Positions 1 to 9,009 of a stretch of 64,000 bases of DNA are shown here, in pieces (the stretch's first letter is position 1; each line of letters begins with the position of its first letter). Below the pieces are notes generated by a model. The model was not told where the DNA came from. It was given only the letters and a program-made list of their open reading frames with translations, and did not search any database. Source of the stretch: Flavobacterium sp. 270 (GTDB taxonomy: Bacteria > Bacteroidota > Bacteroidia > Flavobacteriales > Flavobacteriaceae); contig NZ_SODM01000002.1 of NCBI RefSeq assembly GCF_004368785.1, forward strand, positions 124,001-188,000, read 5' to 3'. A program made the translations under genes and the position numbers.

Positions 1-281
1 TTTTTTGCTGGAGCATACAACAAATGCGAATTGGCAAAAATCTCTTCTGCCATTTTATTTCTAATGGTATCATTTAATGGCGGAAACTGATTTTTGTTTC
101 GCAACCAGAAACCATCAGCATCTGAATTGTTTTTTTGTAAAATCGCAAAATCGTATAAGATCTTTTTTTGCGGTTCAGTCAGCATCGAAACTTCCTGAGT
201 AATATTAACTTCTTTTGAGGAGCGGGCTTCTTTAGCATAAATGCTGATGCAAAAAAGAAATAAGAGGAATATTTTTTTCAA
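1..281 (-). CDS. Exported protein of unknown function, N-terminal part only
   Basis: An open frame runs from a TTG codon at 281 off the left edge of the window, so only about 94 residues are visible. The first 17-20 residues (basic KK, then a hydrophobic run ending SIYA-KEA) look like a signal peptide with a type I cleavage site, so the product is probably periplasmic or secreted. A second in-frame TTG seven codons upstream would add LNKSTQN before the signal; the inner TTG gives the more typical signal peptide. The visible mature part is hydrophilic and I do not recognise a family. It lies downstream of rpmA on the same strand, but a strong terminator at 382-409 separates them. Confidence 0.6.
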   Translation of the reverse strand, partial: MKKIFLLFLFCISIYAKEARSSKEVNITQEVSMLTEPQKKILYDFAILQKNNSDADGFWLRNKNQFPPLNDTIRNKMAEEIFANSHLLYAPAK

Positions 282-381
282 GTTTTGAGTAGATTTATTC
301 AATCAAAAATAATAAATAAATTTACTCAATTGCTAGTTAAAAAATCAAATCTGTTTTTAATCGCAAAGAAACGCAAAACAA

Positions 382-409
382 AAAACCCGTTCTTTTCAGA
401 ACGGGTTTT
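382..409 (-). terminator. Intrinsic terminator after rpmA
   Basis: Perfect 12-nt arms (382-393 and 398-409) surround a 4-nt loop; the G/C core AACGGG is followed by a T run when read on the minus strand. It ends the rplU-rpmA operon. Confidence 0.9.
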
Positions 410-428
410 GTAATAAGTAGTCTAATGA

Positions 429-689
429 TTATGCTTCGAATGGAAGGATAGATACATAAGATTTGTTATCTTTTTTCTTTTGGAACTTAACAACTCCAGC
501 TACTCTTGCGTGTAATGTGTGATCTTTACTGATGTAAACGTTTTCACCTGGATTATGTTTTGAACCTCTTTGTCTAACGATGATGTTCCCAGCAATAGCA
601 GCTTGTCCACCAAAAATCTTTACGCCTAGACGTTTTGATTCTGATTCTCTACCATTCTTCGAACTACCGACACCTTTCTTGTGAGCCAT
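429..689 (-). CDS. rpmA: 50S ribosomal protein bL27
   Basis: 86 residues, the normal length for bL27, a large-subunit protein whose N-terminal tail reaches the peptidyl-transferase centre. It starts [21 protein letters not shown], the family signature, and continues with the conserved [16 protein letters not shown] and the [10 protein letters not shown] strand. There is no N-terminal extension that would need processing, unlike in Firmicutes. It starts 24 nt after the rplU stop and is clearly co-transcribed with it, the usual gene order. Confidence 0.97.
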   Translation of the reverse strand: MAHKKGVGSSKNGRESESKRLGVKIFGGQAAIAGNIIVRQRGSKHNPGENVYISKDHTLHARVAGVVKFQKKKDNKSYVSILPFEA

Positions 690-713
690 GACGTATGAGT
701 TTAAATATTGTTA

Positions 714-1160
714 TTATTCTTTAGTAGCTTCTTTTTTTGCTTTTGGAGCTGCTGCTTTTTTTGCTTTTGGAGCTGCTTCTACTTCTTCAGTAGCTGCTGC
801 ATCTTCTGCTACAACCGCTTTTTTAGCTGCTGCTTTTTTAGTTCCTCCTGCTGCAGTAATACCTTCAATTACAATTTGAGTAAGATATTGTCTGTGACCA
901 TTTCTTTTTTTGTATCCTTTTCTTCTTTTCTTTTTGAAAACGATAACTTTATCTCCTTTTAAGTGTTGTAACACTTTAGCTTCTACTGAAGCACCTTCTA
1001 TAGCTGGGGCGCCTAAAGTTACGCTTCCGTTATCGTCTAATAAAAGAACTTTGTCAAAAGAAACTTTTGAACCTTCTTCGTTAGACAAACGGTGAACATA
1101 AACCTTTAAGTCTTTGCTTACTTTAAATTGTTGCCCTGCTATCTCTACGATTGCATACAT
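714..1160 (-). CDS. rplU: 50S ribosomal protein bL21 with Ala/Lys/Glu-rich tail
   Basis: 148 residues. The first about 105 (MYAIVEIAGQQFKVSKD ... KKRRKGYKKRNGHRQYLTQIVIEGI) are standard bL21, which binds 23S rRNA. The remaining about 40 residues are a low-complexity extension of Ala, Lys and Glu with AAPKAKKAA-type repeats. Such tails occur on bL21 of other Bacteroidota; their role is not known to me. First gene of the rplU-rpmA operon, with a good promoter at 1191-1220. Confidence 0.97.
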   Translation of the reverse strand: MYAIVEIAGQQFKVSKDLKVYVHRLSNEEGSKVSFDKVLLLDDNGSVTLGAPAIEGASVEAKVLQHLKGDKVIVFKKKRRKGYKKRNGHRQYLTQIVIEGITAAGGTKKAAAKKAVVAEDAAATEEVEAAPKAKKAAAPKAKKEATKE

Positions 1161-1190
1161 ACCAAATTGATTTATTGATTTTTAAGGTTG

Positions 1191-1220
1191 CAAATATACA
1201 ATTAATAATTTACTGTGCAA
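1191..1220 (-). promoter_or_regulatory. Promoter of rplU-rpmA
   Basis: On the minus strand a TATATTTG box (1191-1198) matches the Bacteroidota -7 consensus TAnnTTTG, with TTG (1218-1220) 19 nt upstream as the -33 element. It lies 30 nt upstream of the rplU start. Confidence 0.8.
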
Positions 1221-1362
1221 TGTCTAATTTTAAAAATATTTAATCCGCCTTAAAGTCTGTTTTTCAAGGTGTTTTGGCACTTTAAAAGGAACATTTAGAG
1301 CCAAAATACTGTTAAAATACAATCTAAATGAAGTCAAATCTCAAAATGATGATTAAAAAAGT

Positions 1363-1370
1363 TATTTTTG
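1363..1370 (+). promoter_or_regulatory. Possible -7 box for the M16 peptidase pair
   Basis: TATTTTTG fits TAnnTTTG and lies 62 nt upstream of the ATG at 1433. No clear -33 TTTG is seen at the right distance, so this is tentative. Confidence 0.4.
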
Positions 1371-1432
1371 ATGTAACTAAAACCAATCCTAAGCTACCTA
1401 CATTATAAGGTAACTAAAATTTATTAATCTTT

Positions 1433-2755
1433 ATGAAAAATTCAATAATGATGTTAAGTGCAGCACTAATGCTCGGCGGAGTGGCTCATGCTCAAAAAGT
1501 AGCTTTTGAAGAATATAATTTAGATAACGGTATGCATGTTATCCTGCATAACGATCCTTCTGCTCCAGTTGTTATTACTTCTGTAATGTACCATGTAGGA
1601 TCTAAGGATGAACGACCGGACAGAACTGGTTTCGCACATTTCTTTGAACATTTATTATTTGAAGGAACTCAAAATATAAAACGCGGCGAATGGATGAAAA
1701 TCGTCACGGCAAACGGCGGTGTAAATAACGCCAATACTTCTGACGACAGAACGTATTACTATGAAGTTTTTCCTTCTAACAGTCTTGAACTTGGTTTATG
1801 GATGGAATCTGAACGTTTGATGCATCCTATTATTAATAAGATTGGTGTTGACACGCAGAATGAAGTTGTAAAAGAGGAAAAAAGAATGCGTTACGATAAT
1901 CAGCCTTACGGAAATATTCTTCCTGAGGTGAAGAAAAACATGTTTAAAAATCACCCGTATCGCTGGACAACTATTGGTTCTATGAAGGATTTAGATGCTG
2001 CAACGCTTGAAGAATTTCAGGCTTTCAACAAAAAATTCTACACGCCAAATAATGCCGTTTTGGTTGTTGCAGGAGATTTTGAAAAAACCAAAACCAAAGA
2101 ATGGATTCAGAAATATTTTGGATCAATTCCGAAAGGTGAAGTGGTAAAAAAACAAACTTTTACCGAAGAACCAATCACACAGACTATTAAAGCAACTTAC
2201 GAAGATCCGAATATTCAGATTCCGATGATCGTTGCTTCTTATAGAACTCCATCAATGAAAACAAGAGACGCTAGAGTTTTAGACTTGATTTCTTCTTATT
2301 TAAGTGATGGAAAAAGTTCAAAATTGTACAAAAAAATCGTCGACGACAAAAAAATGGCGCTTCAGATTGGCGCTGTAGGTTTTAGTCAGGAAGATTACGG
2401 AATGTACATTTTGTACGGATTGCCAATGGCAGGATATACTTCTGCCGATATTCTAAAAGAAATGGATGAGGAAATTGTAAAAATTCAAACCGATTTGATT
2501 TCTGAAAAAGATTATGAAAAATTACAAAACAAATTCGATAATAATTTTGTGAACGCAAATTCAAACGTTGAAGGAATTGCAGAAAACCTGGCTTCTTATT
2601 ATTTGCTTTACGGGGATGTAAATCTTATAAATACCGAAATCGACCTTTATCACTCTATAACAAGAGAAGAAATCAGAGAGGTTGCCAAAAAGTATTTAAA
2701 CCCAAATCAGCGTTTAATTTTAGATTATGTTCCTTCAACCAAAGTTCAAAACTAA
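1433..2755 (+). CDS. Exported M16 zinc peptidase, active subunit
   Basis: 440 residues. Signal peptide of about 20 residues ending VAHA. The zinc-binding HxxEH motif of M16 (pitrilysin/mitochondrial processing peptidase) enzymes is intact: H69, E72 and H73 in AHFFEHLLFEG, with the further zinc-ligand glutamate at 148/149 in the VVKEEKRMRYD segment. The length fits a single M16 pair (N- and C-terminal halves). The next gene encodes a second M16-like protein without this motif, the usual active/inactive two-subunit arrangement; the two probably form a periplasmic heterodimer. Substrate unknown. Confidence 0.92.
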   Translation: MKNSIMMLSAALMLGGVAHAQKVAFEEYNLDNGMHVILHNDPSAPVVITSVMYHVGSKDERPDRTGFAHFFEHLLFEGTQNIKRGEWMKIVTANGGVNNANTSDDRTYYYEVFPSNSLELGLWMESERLMHPIINKIGVDTQNEVVKEEKRMRYDNQPYGNILPEVKKNMFKNHPYRWTTIGSMKDLDAATLEEFQAFNKKFYTPNNAVLVVAGDFEKTKTKEWIQKYFGSIPKGEVVKKQTFTEEPITQTIKATYEDPNIQIPMIVASYRTPSMKTRDARVLDLISSYLSDGKSSKLYKKIVDDKKMALQIGAVGFSQEDYGMYILYGLPMAGYTSADILKEMDEEIVKIQTDLISEKDYEKLQNKFDNNFVNANSNVEGIAENLASYYLLYGDVNLINTEIDLYHSITREEIREVAKKYLNPNQRLILDYVPSTKVQN

Positions 2756-2767
2756 GAATATCGAATC

Positions 2768-4816
2768 ATGAAAAAAATACATAAAGTTTTAATCCTTTTA
2801 TTCCTAACTGGAATTATGCAAGCACAAGATCGTCCACAACCCAAACCAGGAAACTCACCAGTAGTCAACATCAAAAAACCTCAAACTTTTGTTTTGGCAA
2901 ATGGCATGAAAGTCCTGATTGTTGAAAATCATAAATTACCTAGAGTAAGTTTTAATCTAACGCTAGACAATGCTCCTTTTACTGAAGGAAACAAAAAAGG
3001 TGTTGACGAATTAACCAGCAGTTTAATCGGAAACGGAACCAAAAAAACGCCAAAAGAAGCTTTTAACGAAGAGATTGATTTCTATGGCGCAAACATCAAT
3101 TTTACTTCTCGTGGCGGTTACGCAAGTTCGCTGTCAAAATATTCCGGACGTGTTTTAGAACTTCTGGCAGAAGGCGTTTTACAGCCAAACTTTACTCAGG
3201 AAGAGTTTGACAAAGAAAAAGCCAAATTAATTGAAGGGCTTAAAGCCGATGAAAAAAGCGTTCCTGCAATTGCTAATCGTGTAGTTGATGTTTTGGCTTT
3301 CGGAAAAAACCATCCTTCTGGAGAATACATTTCTGAAGAAACTGTAAAAAACGTAACTCTTGCTGATGTTCAGGCAAATTACGCTACTTATTTTGTGCCT
3401 GAAAATGCTTATTTAGTAATTATTGGAGATATTAAATTTAAAGAAACAAAAGCCGCTGTAGAAAAACTTTTTAGCGGATGGAAAAAACAAAGCGCTCCAA
3501 AAAACACTTATCCAGATCCTGTAAATGTTTCTAAACTTCAAATTGATTTTGTTGATGTTCCAAACGCCGTACAATCTGAAATTTCGTTAGTAAATACGGT
3601 AAACTTAAAAATGAGCGATCCTGATTTTTTCCCTGCAGTAATTGCAAATCAAATTTTAGGAGGCGATTTTAATAGTTATTTAAACATGAATCTGCGTGAG
3701 CAGCATGCCTGGACTTATGGCGCAAACTCAAGTATTGGAAGCGGTAAATACGTTACTAAATTCAAAGCTTCTTCTGCCGTTAGAAATGCTGTTACCGATA
3801 GCGCTGTAGCACAATTTGTAAAAGAAATTAAAAGAATTAGAACCGAAAATGTTTCTGAAGATGTATTGAAAAACGTAAAAGCGGGTTATATCGGACGTTT
3901 TGTAATGCAGGTAGAAAAACCGCAGGCTGTTGCGCGTTATGCTTTGAATATCGAAACGGAACATCTTCCTGCTGATTTCTACGAAAAGTATATTCAGACT
4001 ATAAATAATGTTACTTCTGCTGATATTAATCGTGTTGCCAACAAATATTTCCTTTTGGATAACATGAGAATTATAATTGCCGGAAAAGGTTCTGAAGTAA
4101 TTGAAGGTTTAGAAAAACTTCAAATTCCGATTTTCTATTTTGATAAATACGGAAACCCTATTGACAAACCTGTTTCTAAAAAAGAAGCTCCATCTGGAAT
4201 TACAGCACAAACTGTTTTTGAAAACTACATCAAAGCCATTGGCGGTGAGAAAGCAGTTTCGACAGCAAAAACACTTTTTATGACGGGGACAACAACAATT
4301 CCGCAAGCACCTTCTCCATTGAGTTTTATTTCAAAATTAGATTCAAAAGGAAAAATGATGATTTCTCTAAATATGGGAAGTATGGCGATAATGAAACAAG
4401 TTGTAAACGACAAAGGTGCTTATGTAGAACAACAAGGACAGCGTAAAGAGCTAAAAGGTGACGATTTAGCCGAAATGAAAGCAAGCGCCGCTCCTTTTGA
4501 AGAATTACGCCTAAGTAAAAGAACAGACCTCAAAGTAAGCGGAATTGAATCTATAAATGGCAGTGATGCTTATTCTATAAAAGACGGCAAAACTATTTAT
4601 TACTATGACGTAAAATCAGGTTTAAAAGTGGCTAAACTAAAAGTAAAAGAACAAAGCGGTCAATCTACTACGCAAACGACTTATTTTAATGATTACAAAG
4701 ATGTAAAAGGGATAAAAGTTCCTTTCAACATTGTTCAGAATGCTGGTTTTGAATTGGACATCAAAATGTCTGATATCAAAATTAATGAAGGCGTTTCTGA
4801 TGGAGATTTTTTGTAA
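2768..4816 (+). CDS. Exported M16-like protein, catalytically inactive subunit with extra C-terminal domain
   Basis: 682 residues, starting 12 nt after the previous stop, so co-transcribed. Signal peptide of about 19 residues (ending MQA). Residues about 30-470 follow the M16 fold (ANGMKVLIVENHKLPRVSFNL; later LGGDFNSYLNMNLREQHAWTYG), but the position of HxxEH reads GNKKGVDELTSSLIG, so the zinc site is gone. Residues about 470-682 form an additional domain (NYIKAIGGEKAVSTAKTL ... YDVKSGLKVAKLKV) resembling the LolA/LppX-like lipoprotein-carrier barrels often fused to Bacteroidota M16 proteins; that last assignment is from memory. Probably the partner subunit that shapes the chamber of the active peptidase upstream. 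Confidence 0.88.
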   Translation: MKKIHKVLILLFLTGIMQAQDRPQPKPGNSPVVNIKKPQTFVLANGMKVLIVENHKLPRVSFNLTLDNAPFTEGNKKGVDELTSSLIGNGTKKTPKEAFNEEIDFYGANINFTSRGGYASSLSKYSGRVLELLAEGVLQPNFTQEEFDKEKAKLIEGLKADEKSVPAIANRVVDVLAFGKNHPSGEYISEETVKNVTLADVQANYATYFVPENAYLVIIGDIKFKETKAAVEKLFSGWKKQSAPKNTYPDPVNVSKLQIDFVDVPNAVQSEISLVNTVNLKMSDPDFFPAVIANQILGGDFNSYLNMNLREQHAWTYGANSSIGSGKYVTKFKASSAVRNAVTDSAVAQFVKEIKRIRTENVSEDVLKNVKAGYIGRFVMQVEKPQAVARYALNIETEHLPADFYEKYIQTINNVTSADINRVANKYFLLDNMRIIIAGKGSEVIEGLEKLQIPIFYFDKYGNPIDKPVSKKEAPSGITAQTVFENYIKAIGGEKAVSTAKTLFMTGTTTIPQAPSPLSFISKLDSKGKMMISLNMGSMAIMKQVVNDKGAYVEQQGQRKELKGDDLAEMKASAAPFEELRLSKRTDLKVSGIESINGSDAYSIKDGKTIYYYDVKSGLKVAKLKVKEQSGQSTTQTTYFNDYKDVKGIKVPFNIVQNAGFELDIKMSDIKINEGVSDGDFL

Positions 4817-4860
4817 ATAAGGTTCAGAGCCGCAAAGGCTCAAAGGCACAAAGTTTTCTG

Positions 4861-4897
4861 AAGGCTTTGTCAAAGTTTAAAACTTTGACAAAGCCTT
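4861..4897 (+). terminator. Palindromic hairpin after the M16 pair
   Basis: 18-nt perfect arms (4861-4878, 4880-4897) with a single central base, followed by a T run on the plus strand, so it can act as a terminator. The same CTTTGTCAAAGTTT palindrome recurs at 38006-38038. Between 4898 and 5095 there is only degenerate intergenic repeat DNA. Confidence 0.75.
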
Positions 4898-5095
4898 TTT
4901 TTTTAAACAGGGGTTAAATTGGGTAATTGTTATGCAGATTATTTCGTTCCTCACAACAACAAAAATGTGGGTAATTAGGAATGGAATCCCGCGTGTGATT
5001 TCTCCTTCGTCGAAATGACAAACTAGGCGAAAAATCCCTTTAATCTGCAAAATCCGCGAGAAAAAAATTAAGCCTCTACAAGATTATTGAGTTCC

Positions 5096-5989
5096 TCAAT
5101 TAGTACTATTTTTAAAAGTCTTTTCTTTTTTAGCCGATAAATAAACCCCAATCAAGATAATAAATGCGCCCAGAAACTGGATTCTTGTCAGCATTTCATT
5201 GTCTAATAATCCCCAGAAAAATGCCACTATCGGAATCAAATAAGTAACTGATGTTGCAAAAACCGGCGATGACATTTGTATCAATTTAAAAAAAAGAACA
5301 TTTGCGATTCCGGTACCTAAAATTCCCAGAATCATAACAAAGAAAATAGAATGCTGTGCAGTCTCCAAATGTACTTTTTGACTAATATCGGTTGTGCTCA
5401 AAATAATTAAAGCAGGAATAAGCAGTACGGTAAAATTTCCGGTAGTAATACTTACCGAATTCAAATCTGGTAAATATCTCTTGATTAAATTTACATTTAT
5501 AGCGTAACAAAGCGTAGCAATTACAACTAGAAGAACATAATAATAGTTTTGCCCAGGGTGCGCCGATGCACCGCTTAATACTAAAAGCAAACAACCAATT
5601 AAACCAACAAAAACTCCTAAAACCTGTTTTTTCTGAAACTGCAGTCCAAAAAATAAGATTCCAAAAATTAACGTATTCAGAGGGGTAAGAGAATTTAAAA
5701 TCGCCACTATAGAACTATCTACTTCTGTCTCGGCGATAGCAAAAAAGTATGCCGGAATACAGGTTCCAAAAACGGAAGTAAGTGCCACAAATTTCCATTG
5801 CTTGCGCGAGATTTTCTTTAAACTTTTAAAACCAAAAATCAGGAGAAACAAAGCAGCAAAAATAATTCGGAATGAACCAACCTGAATTGCTGATAAACCA
5901 ACCAATCCTCTTTTTATCAAAATAAATGAACTTCCCCAAATAAGGGAGAGTACAAATAAATAAATCCACTTTAATTGTTTTGCATCCAT
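5096..5989 (-). CDS. EamA/DMT-family transporter
   Basis: 297 residues with about ten hydrophobic segments in two EamA halves, the size and pattern of the drug/metabolite transporter superfamily. Near the N terminus it has LSLIWGSSFILIKRGL, and each half carries the Gly/Pro-rich helices typical of the family (SLTPLNTLIFGILFFGLQ). Inner-membrane exporter or importer of small metabolites; the substrate cannot be read from sequence. It is a single-gene unit convergent with the M16 pair. Confidence 0.88.
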   Translation of the reverse strand: MDAKQLKWIYLFVLSLIWGSSFILIKRGLVGLSAIQVGSFRIIFAALFLLIFGFKSLKKISRKQWKFVALTSVFGTCIPAYFFAIAETEVDSSIVAILNSLTPLNTLIFGILFFGLQFQKKQVLGVFVGLIGCLLLVLSGASAHPGQNYYYVLLVVIATLCYAINVNLIKRYLPDLNSVSITTGNFTVLLIPALIILSTTDISQKVHLETAQHSIFFVMILGILGTGIANVLFFKLIQMSSPVFATSVTYLIPIVAFFWGLLDNEMLTRIQFLGAFIILIGVYLSAKKEKTFKNSTN

Positions 5990-6047
5990 AAACTGTAGTT
6001 TACTGCAAATTTGTACTATTTTTATGAACTGACCGCCTGAATTTTAT

Positions 6048-6055
6048 TAATTTTG
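6048..6055 (+). promoter_or_regulatory. -7 promoter box of the HMA lipoprotein gene
   Basis: TAATTTTG matches TAnnTTTG and lies 34 nt before the ATG at 6090. Confidence 0.6.
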
Positions 6056-6089
6056 CAAGAATGTTATTAGCAATTTAAAATTATATAAA

Positions 6090-6470
6090 ATGAAATTTAC
6101 AAAGATTATAGCTGCCATAGCAATTTCGAGTTTAGTATTCGTTAGCTGTAAAAAAGAAGAAGATAAAAATCTGGCTAATATCAAAAATATAGAATCTGCT
6201 TCGCTTAAAGAACACAAAGCAATTGCTCCTGAAAATGTACAAACAGCAAGTTTTGAAATCGAAGGAATGACTTGTGCAATGGGATGCGCTAAAACAATTG
6301 AAAAAGAATTATCTAATCTTGACGGAGTAGAAAAAGCTGCAGTTGATTTTGATACAAAAACAGCAACAGTAACTTTTGATAAAACAATTCAAAATCCAGA
6401 ATCTTTGACTAAAGTTGTTCAAGAAACTGGAGACAGGAAAACATATAAGGTTTCGAATATGAAATCGTAA
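6090..6470 (+). CDS. Heavy-metal-associated (HMA) domain lipoprotein
   Basis: 126 residues. The N terminus is a lipoprotein signal with lipobox LVFVSC, so the protein is tethered to a membrane in the periplasm. Residues about 50-125 are an HMA fold: FEIEGMTCAMGCAKTIEKEL with the alternating strand DGVEKAAVDFDTKTATVTF. The metal site is spaced C-x3-C (CAMGC) instead of the usual C-x2-C of copper chaperones. A role in binding or relaying Cu(I) or another soft metal in the envelope is inferred from the family. Single-gene unit with its own promoter and terminator. Confidence 0.87.
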   Translation: MKFTKIIAAIAISSLVFVSCKKEEDKNLANIKNIESASLKEHKAIAPENVQTASFEIEGMTCAMGCAKTIEKELSNLDGVEKAAVDFDTKTATVTFDKTIQNPESLTKVVQETGDRKTYKVSNMKS

Positions 6471-6483
6471 TCAAAAAAGCATA

Positions 6484-6525
6484 AAAAAAACAGGCTTCTC
6501 ATAATTATGAAAAGCCTGTTTTTTT
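6484..6525 (+). terminator. Intrinsic terminator after the HMA lipoprotein gene
   Basis: ACAGGCTT/AAGCCTGT stem extended by A/T pairs around a loop at about 6500-6509, followed by a run of T. It can also work for minus-strand transcripts coming from gldD. Confidence 0.85.
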
Positions 6526-6530
6526 TTTTA

Positions 6531-6628
6531 TGTTTCAGGTTTCAGGTTTCAAGTTTCAGGTTACTAGATTCCTAATTAACTTTGTCCCTTTGTCCCTTTG
6601 TCCCTTTGTCCCTCTGCGCCTCTGAACC
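6531..6628. repeat. Intergenic microrepeats
   Basis: Two simple repeats sit side by side: TTTCAGGTTTCAAGTTTCAGG at about 6533-6560 and four copies of the 9-mer TCCCTTTG(T) at about 6585-6612. The first type recurs at 39125-39175, 50915-50945 and 51930-51960. Confidence 0.8.
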
Positions 6629-6633
6629 TTTTA

Positions 6634-7194
6634 TTATTTCCACTTCAATGTTTCCATCAAATGCTGCATATCATTTTTAATATAACTTGCTGCAGGCATA
6701 ATAGAATCAAAATTAGGTTTAGCATAAAAATAAACCGATCCTATTAAGAAATGCTTTGTACTGTCTGTAACGTAAAATTGAGAGTTTGTAGCGGCGTTTC
6801 CGTCAACCTGATAAAACATTCCATAAACCTTTTTTTGCGGGTTTAAATACGGCTGTTCTAGTATATCATCTGCTTTGATAACGTGCTCGTAAGTAAGTTT
6901 TTGAGCATCTCTTAGCAATTTATCAATATTACCGCTGACAGGTTTATAGGTTAAATAAATGGTCGCTTTCATTTTTGGATAAGTAATCGCAAAACCACAT
7001 TCTTTTTCTCCTTTAATAATAGCTCCTTCATTCATATCAAAAGAAAACGGACAGTTATTTTCGAAATGAACATATTTTGCTTCGGGATAATCTAAACGAA
7101 GAAAACTTCCCGGTTTAGGAAGTACATCATCTTTACAACTTAAAACAGTCAACGCTAAAAGTATTGACGCTATTGAAATTGTTTTTTTAAGCAT
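6634..7194 (-). CDS. gldD: Gliding motility lipoprotein GldD
   Basis: 186 residues with a lipoprotein signal (lipobox LTVLSC, Cys20). The mature start DDVLPKPGSFLRLDYPEAKY and the later FENNCPFSFDMNE segment match GldD of Flavobacterium, one of the proteins needed for gliding and for a functional type IX secretion system. ATG is one base after the gldE stop, so translation is probably coupled. The gene order mutY-ssb-gldE-gldD is that known from F. johnsoniae. The molecular role of GldD is unresolved. Confidence 0.94.
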   Translation of the reverse strand: MLKKTISIASILLALTVLSCKDDVLPKPGSFLRLDYPEAKYVHFENNCPFSFDMNEGAIIKGEKECGFAITYPKMKATIYLTYKPVSGNIDKLLRDAQKLTYEHVIKADDILEQPYLNPQKKVYGMFYQVDGNAATNSQFYVTDSTKHFLIGSVYFYAKPNFDSIMPAASYIKNDMQHLMETLKWK

Positions 7195-7195
7195 T

Positions 7196-8491
7196 TTATT
7201 CTATTGTTACTTTTATTTGTTTTATACGCTTTTTATCTACTGTTTCTATGGTAAAAAGACAGTTTTCAAAAGTTACTTTTTGATCTTTTTTAGGGAAATT
7301 ACCCAGAATTTCCAGAATGAATCCTGCCAATGTTTCAGCTTCTCCTTTCTGATCTTCAAAAGCTTCTTCATCAACATCAATAATTCTATAGAAATCTTTC
7401 ATGTTGATTTTCCCTTCAAAAAGAAAATTCTTATCGTCGATCTGAGAATAATTCAAATGTTCATCATCAAACTCATCGCTTATATCTCCAACAATTTCTT
7501 CAATAATATCTTCTAAAGAAACCAAGCCCGATGTTCCGCCATATTCGTCTACCACAATTGCCAAATGGCTTTTAAGGCTCTGAAAATCCTTTAACAAGTT
7601 GTCTAATTTTTTATTCTCAGGAACAAAAAAAGCTTTTCTCATCAAAGTCGGCCACTCAAACTCTTCTTTATCGATATGAGGAAGTAAATCTTTAACGAAT
7701 AAAACGCCTTCTATCTGATCTATATTATCCCGATAAACCGGAATTCTTGAAAATCCTTTTTCGATAATCTTCGGACAGATGGTTTGAAATGATTCTGATA
7801 TTTCTAAAGCAAAAATATCAATCCTCGGACTCATAACCTGCTTTGTATCTGTGTTTCCAAAAGAAACAATTCCTTCTAATATTTTTTGTTCTTCTGTTGA
7901 TGTTCCTTCAGAATCTGTTAATTCTAAAGCCTGAGAAAGCTGATTTATAGAAAAATTATTCTTTTGTTTTCCTAATTTATTTTGCAAATATAAGGTAAGA
8001 CTACGCATTGGCAGACTAATTGGCGATAGTAATTTGTCTAAAAAAGCGATTGGATAAACAAAACGTTTTGCAAATTTGATATTGTTACGACTGGCATATA
8101 CTTTCGGCAGTACTTCACCAAATAGTAAAATAAGAAAAGTAACAATTGTAACTTCTAAAAAGAATTTTAAAGCTGGAGAATCTATACCGGTAAACATATG
8201 CTGTCCCATAAAGGCGAACAAGATTACAACTCCAATATTTAAAAAATTATTTGCCACCAGCAAAGTCGCCAACAGCTTTTTGGGCTTATCTAAAAGATTT
8301 GAAATGATCTTTCCTTTTGAAAGATTTTCATGGAGCGCTTCGTCAATTTCTTTTTGAGTTAAAGAAAAAAGGGCTACTTCTGCGCCTGAAACAATTGCAG
8401 ACAAAAGAAGCAAAATAAAGATTCCGACAAAACCAATAATTAAATTGGTGTCTAAATTAGTAGAAAAAAGTAAACTGGGCTCCGGGTCCAA
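7196..8491 (-). CDS. gldE: Gliding motility-associated protein GldE (CNNM/CBS/CorC family)
   Basis: 431 residues. An N-terminal membrane domain (about residues 15-190, CNNM/DUF21 type, with LSAIVSGAEVALFSLTQKEI) is followed by two CBS repeats (about 205-325, with MSPRIDIFALE and AIVVDEYGGTSGLVSLEDIIEEIVGDI) and a CorC/HlyC transporter-associated domain to the end. This layout is shared with Mg2+/Co2+ export-linked proteins. The context directly upstream of gldD identifies it as GldE, reported to act together with GldD in Flavobacterium gliding. Confidence 0.93.
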   Translation of the reverse strand: MDPEPSLLFSTNLDTNLIIGFVGIFILLLLSAIVSGAEVALFSLTQKEIDEALHENLSKGKIISNLLDKPKKLLATLLVANNFLNIGVVILFAFMGQHMFTGIDSPALKFFLEVTIVTFLILLFGEVLPKVYASRNNIKFAKRFVYPIAFLDKLLSPISLPMRSLTLYLQNKLGKQKNNFSINQLSQALELTDSEGTSTEEQKILEGIVSFGNTDTKQVMSPRIDIFALEISESFQTICPKIIEKGFSRIPVYRDNIDQIEGVLFVKDLLPHIDKEEFEWPTLMRKAFFVPENKKLDNLLKDFQSLKSHLAIVVDEYGGTSGLVSLEDIIEEIVGDISDEFDDEHLNYSQIDDKNFLFEGKINMKDFYRIIDVDEEAFEDQKGEAETLAGFILEILGNFPKKDQKVTFENCLFTIETVDKKRIKQIKVTIE

Positions 8492-8515
8492 AATGTAAAA
8501 GATTAGTTAGGTGCA

Positions 8516-8956
8516 TCAAAAAGGTAAATCATTTATAGGTAAACCTTCATTTGCCGCATCAAAGTTAGCATTTTTTACGGGTTCTGCATCGTGATTTGGT
8601 TTATGTCCGCCAGTTTCTTTTTTGGTAGTCAGGAAAGTAAATTCTGTAACCTGAATTTCGGTAGTATATTTTGTTGTACCATCTTCTGCCTGCCACTGAC
8701 GTGATTTTATGCGACCTTCAACATAAATTTTATCTCCTTTAGAAAGGTATTTTTCGCAAATTTCAGCTGCTTTATTGCGCACAACTAAATTATGCCATTC
8801 TGTAGAAGTAATTTTTTCATTAGTCGTCTTATTAATATAAACCTCATTTGTAGCCAGCTGAAAACGTCCAATGCAATTCCCTCCATCAAAATAATGCATT
8901 TTTACATCATCGCCCAAATGGCCAATGAGCATCACTTTATTTAATGTTCCGTTCAT
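8516..8956 (-). CDS. ssb: Single-stranded DNA-binding protein
   Basis: 146 residues from the ATG at 8956; a 20-residue-longer frame begins at 9016, but the conserved start is MNGTLNKVMLIGHLGDDV. An OB fold fills residues 1-110 (ATNEVYINKTTNEKITSTEWHNLV; YLSKGDKIYVEGRIKSRQW). After a polar linker it ends INDLPF, the tip that recruits replication and repair proteins. It lies 53 nt downstream of mutY and 24 nt before gldE, so DNA repair and gliding genes share one transcript here. Confidence 0.95.
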   Translation of the reverse strand: MNGTLNKVMLIGHLGDDVKMHYFDGGNCIGRFQLATNEVYINKTTNEKITSTEWHNLVVRNKAAEICEKYLSKGDKIYVEGRIKSRQWQAEDGTTKYTTEIQVTEFTFLTTKKETGGHKPNHDAEPVKNANFDAANEGLPINDLPF

Positions 8957-9009
8957 AGTTTTTGGTTTTAGGTGGTTTTTGGTGGTAATTCTATCAAAGA
9001 TACATTTTT

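Noticed and set aside
688..1095. Plus-strand Phe/Ala/Ser-rich frames opposite rplU
   Set aside because: They are the complement of the Lys/Ala-rich bL21 tail, a known source of long spurious frames.
6531..6628. Possible CRISPR-like array from the TCCCTTTG and TTTCAAG repeats
   Set aside because: Units are 7-9 nt without spacers; no cas genes in the window.
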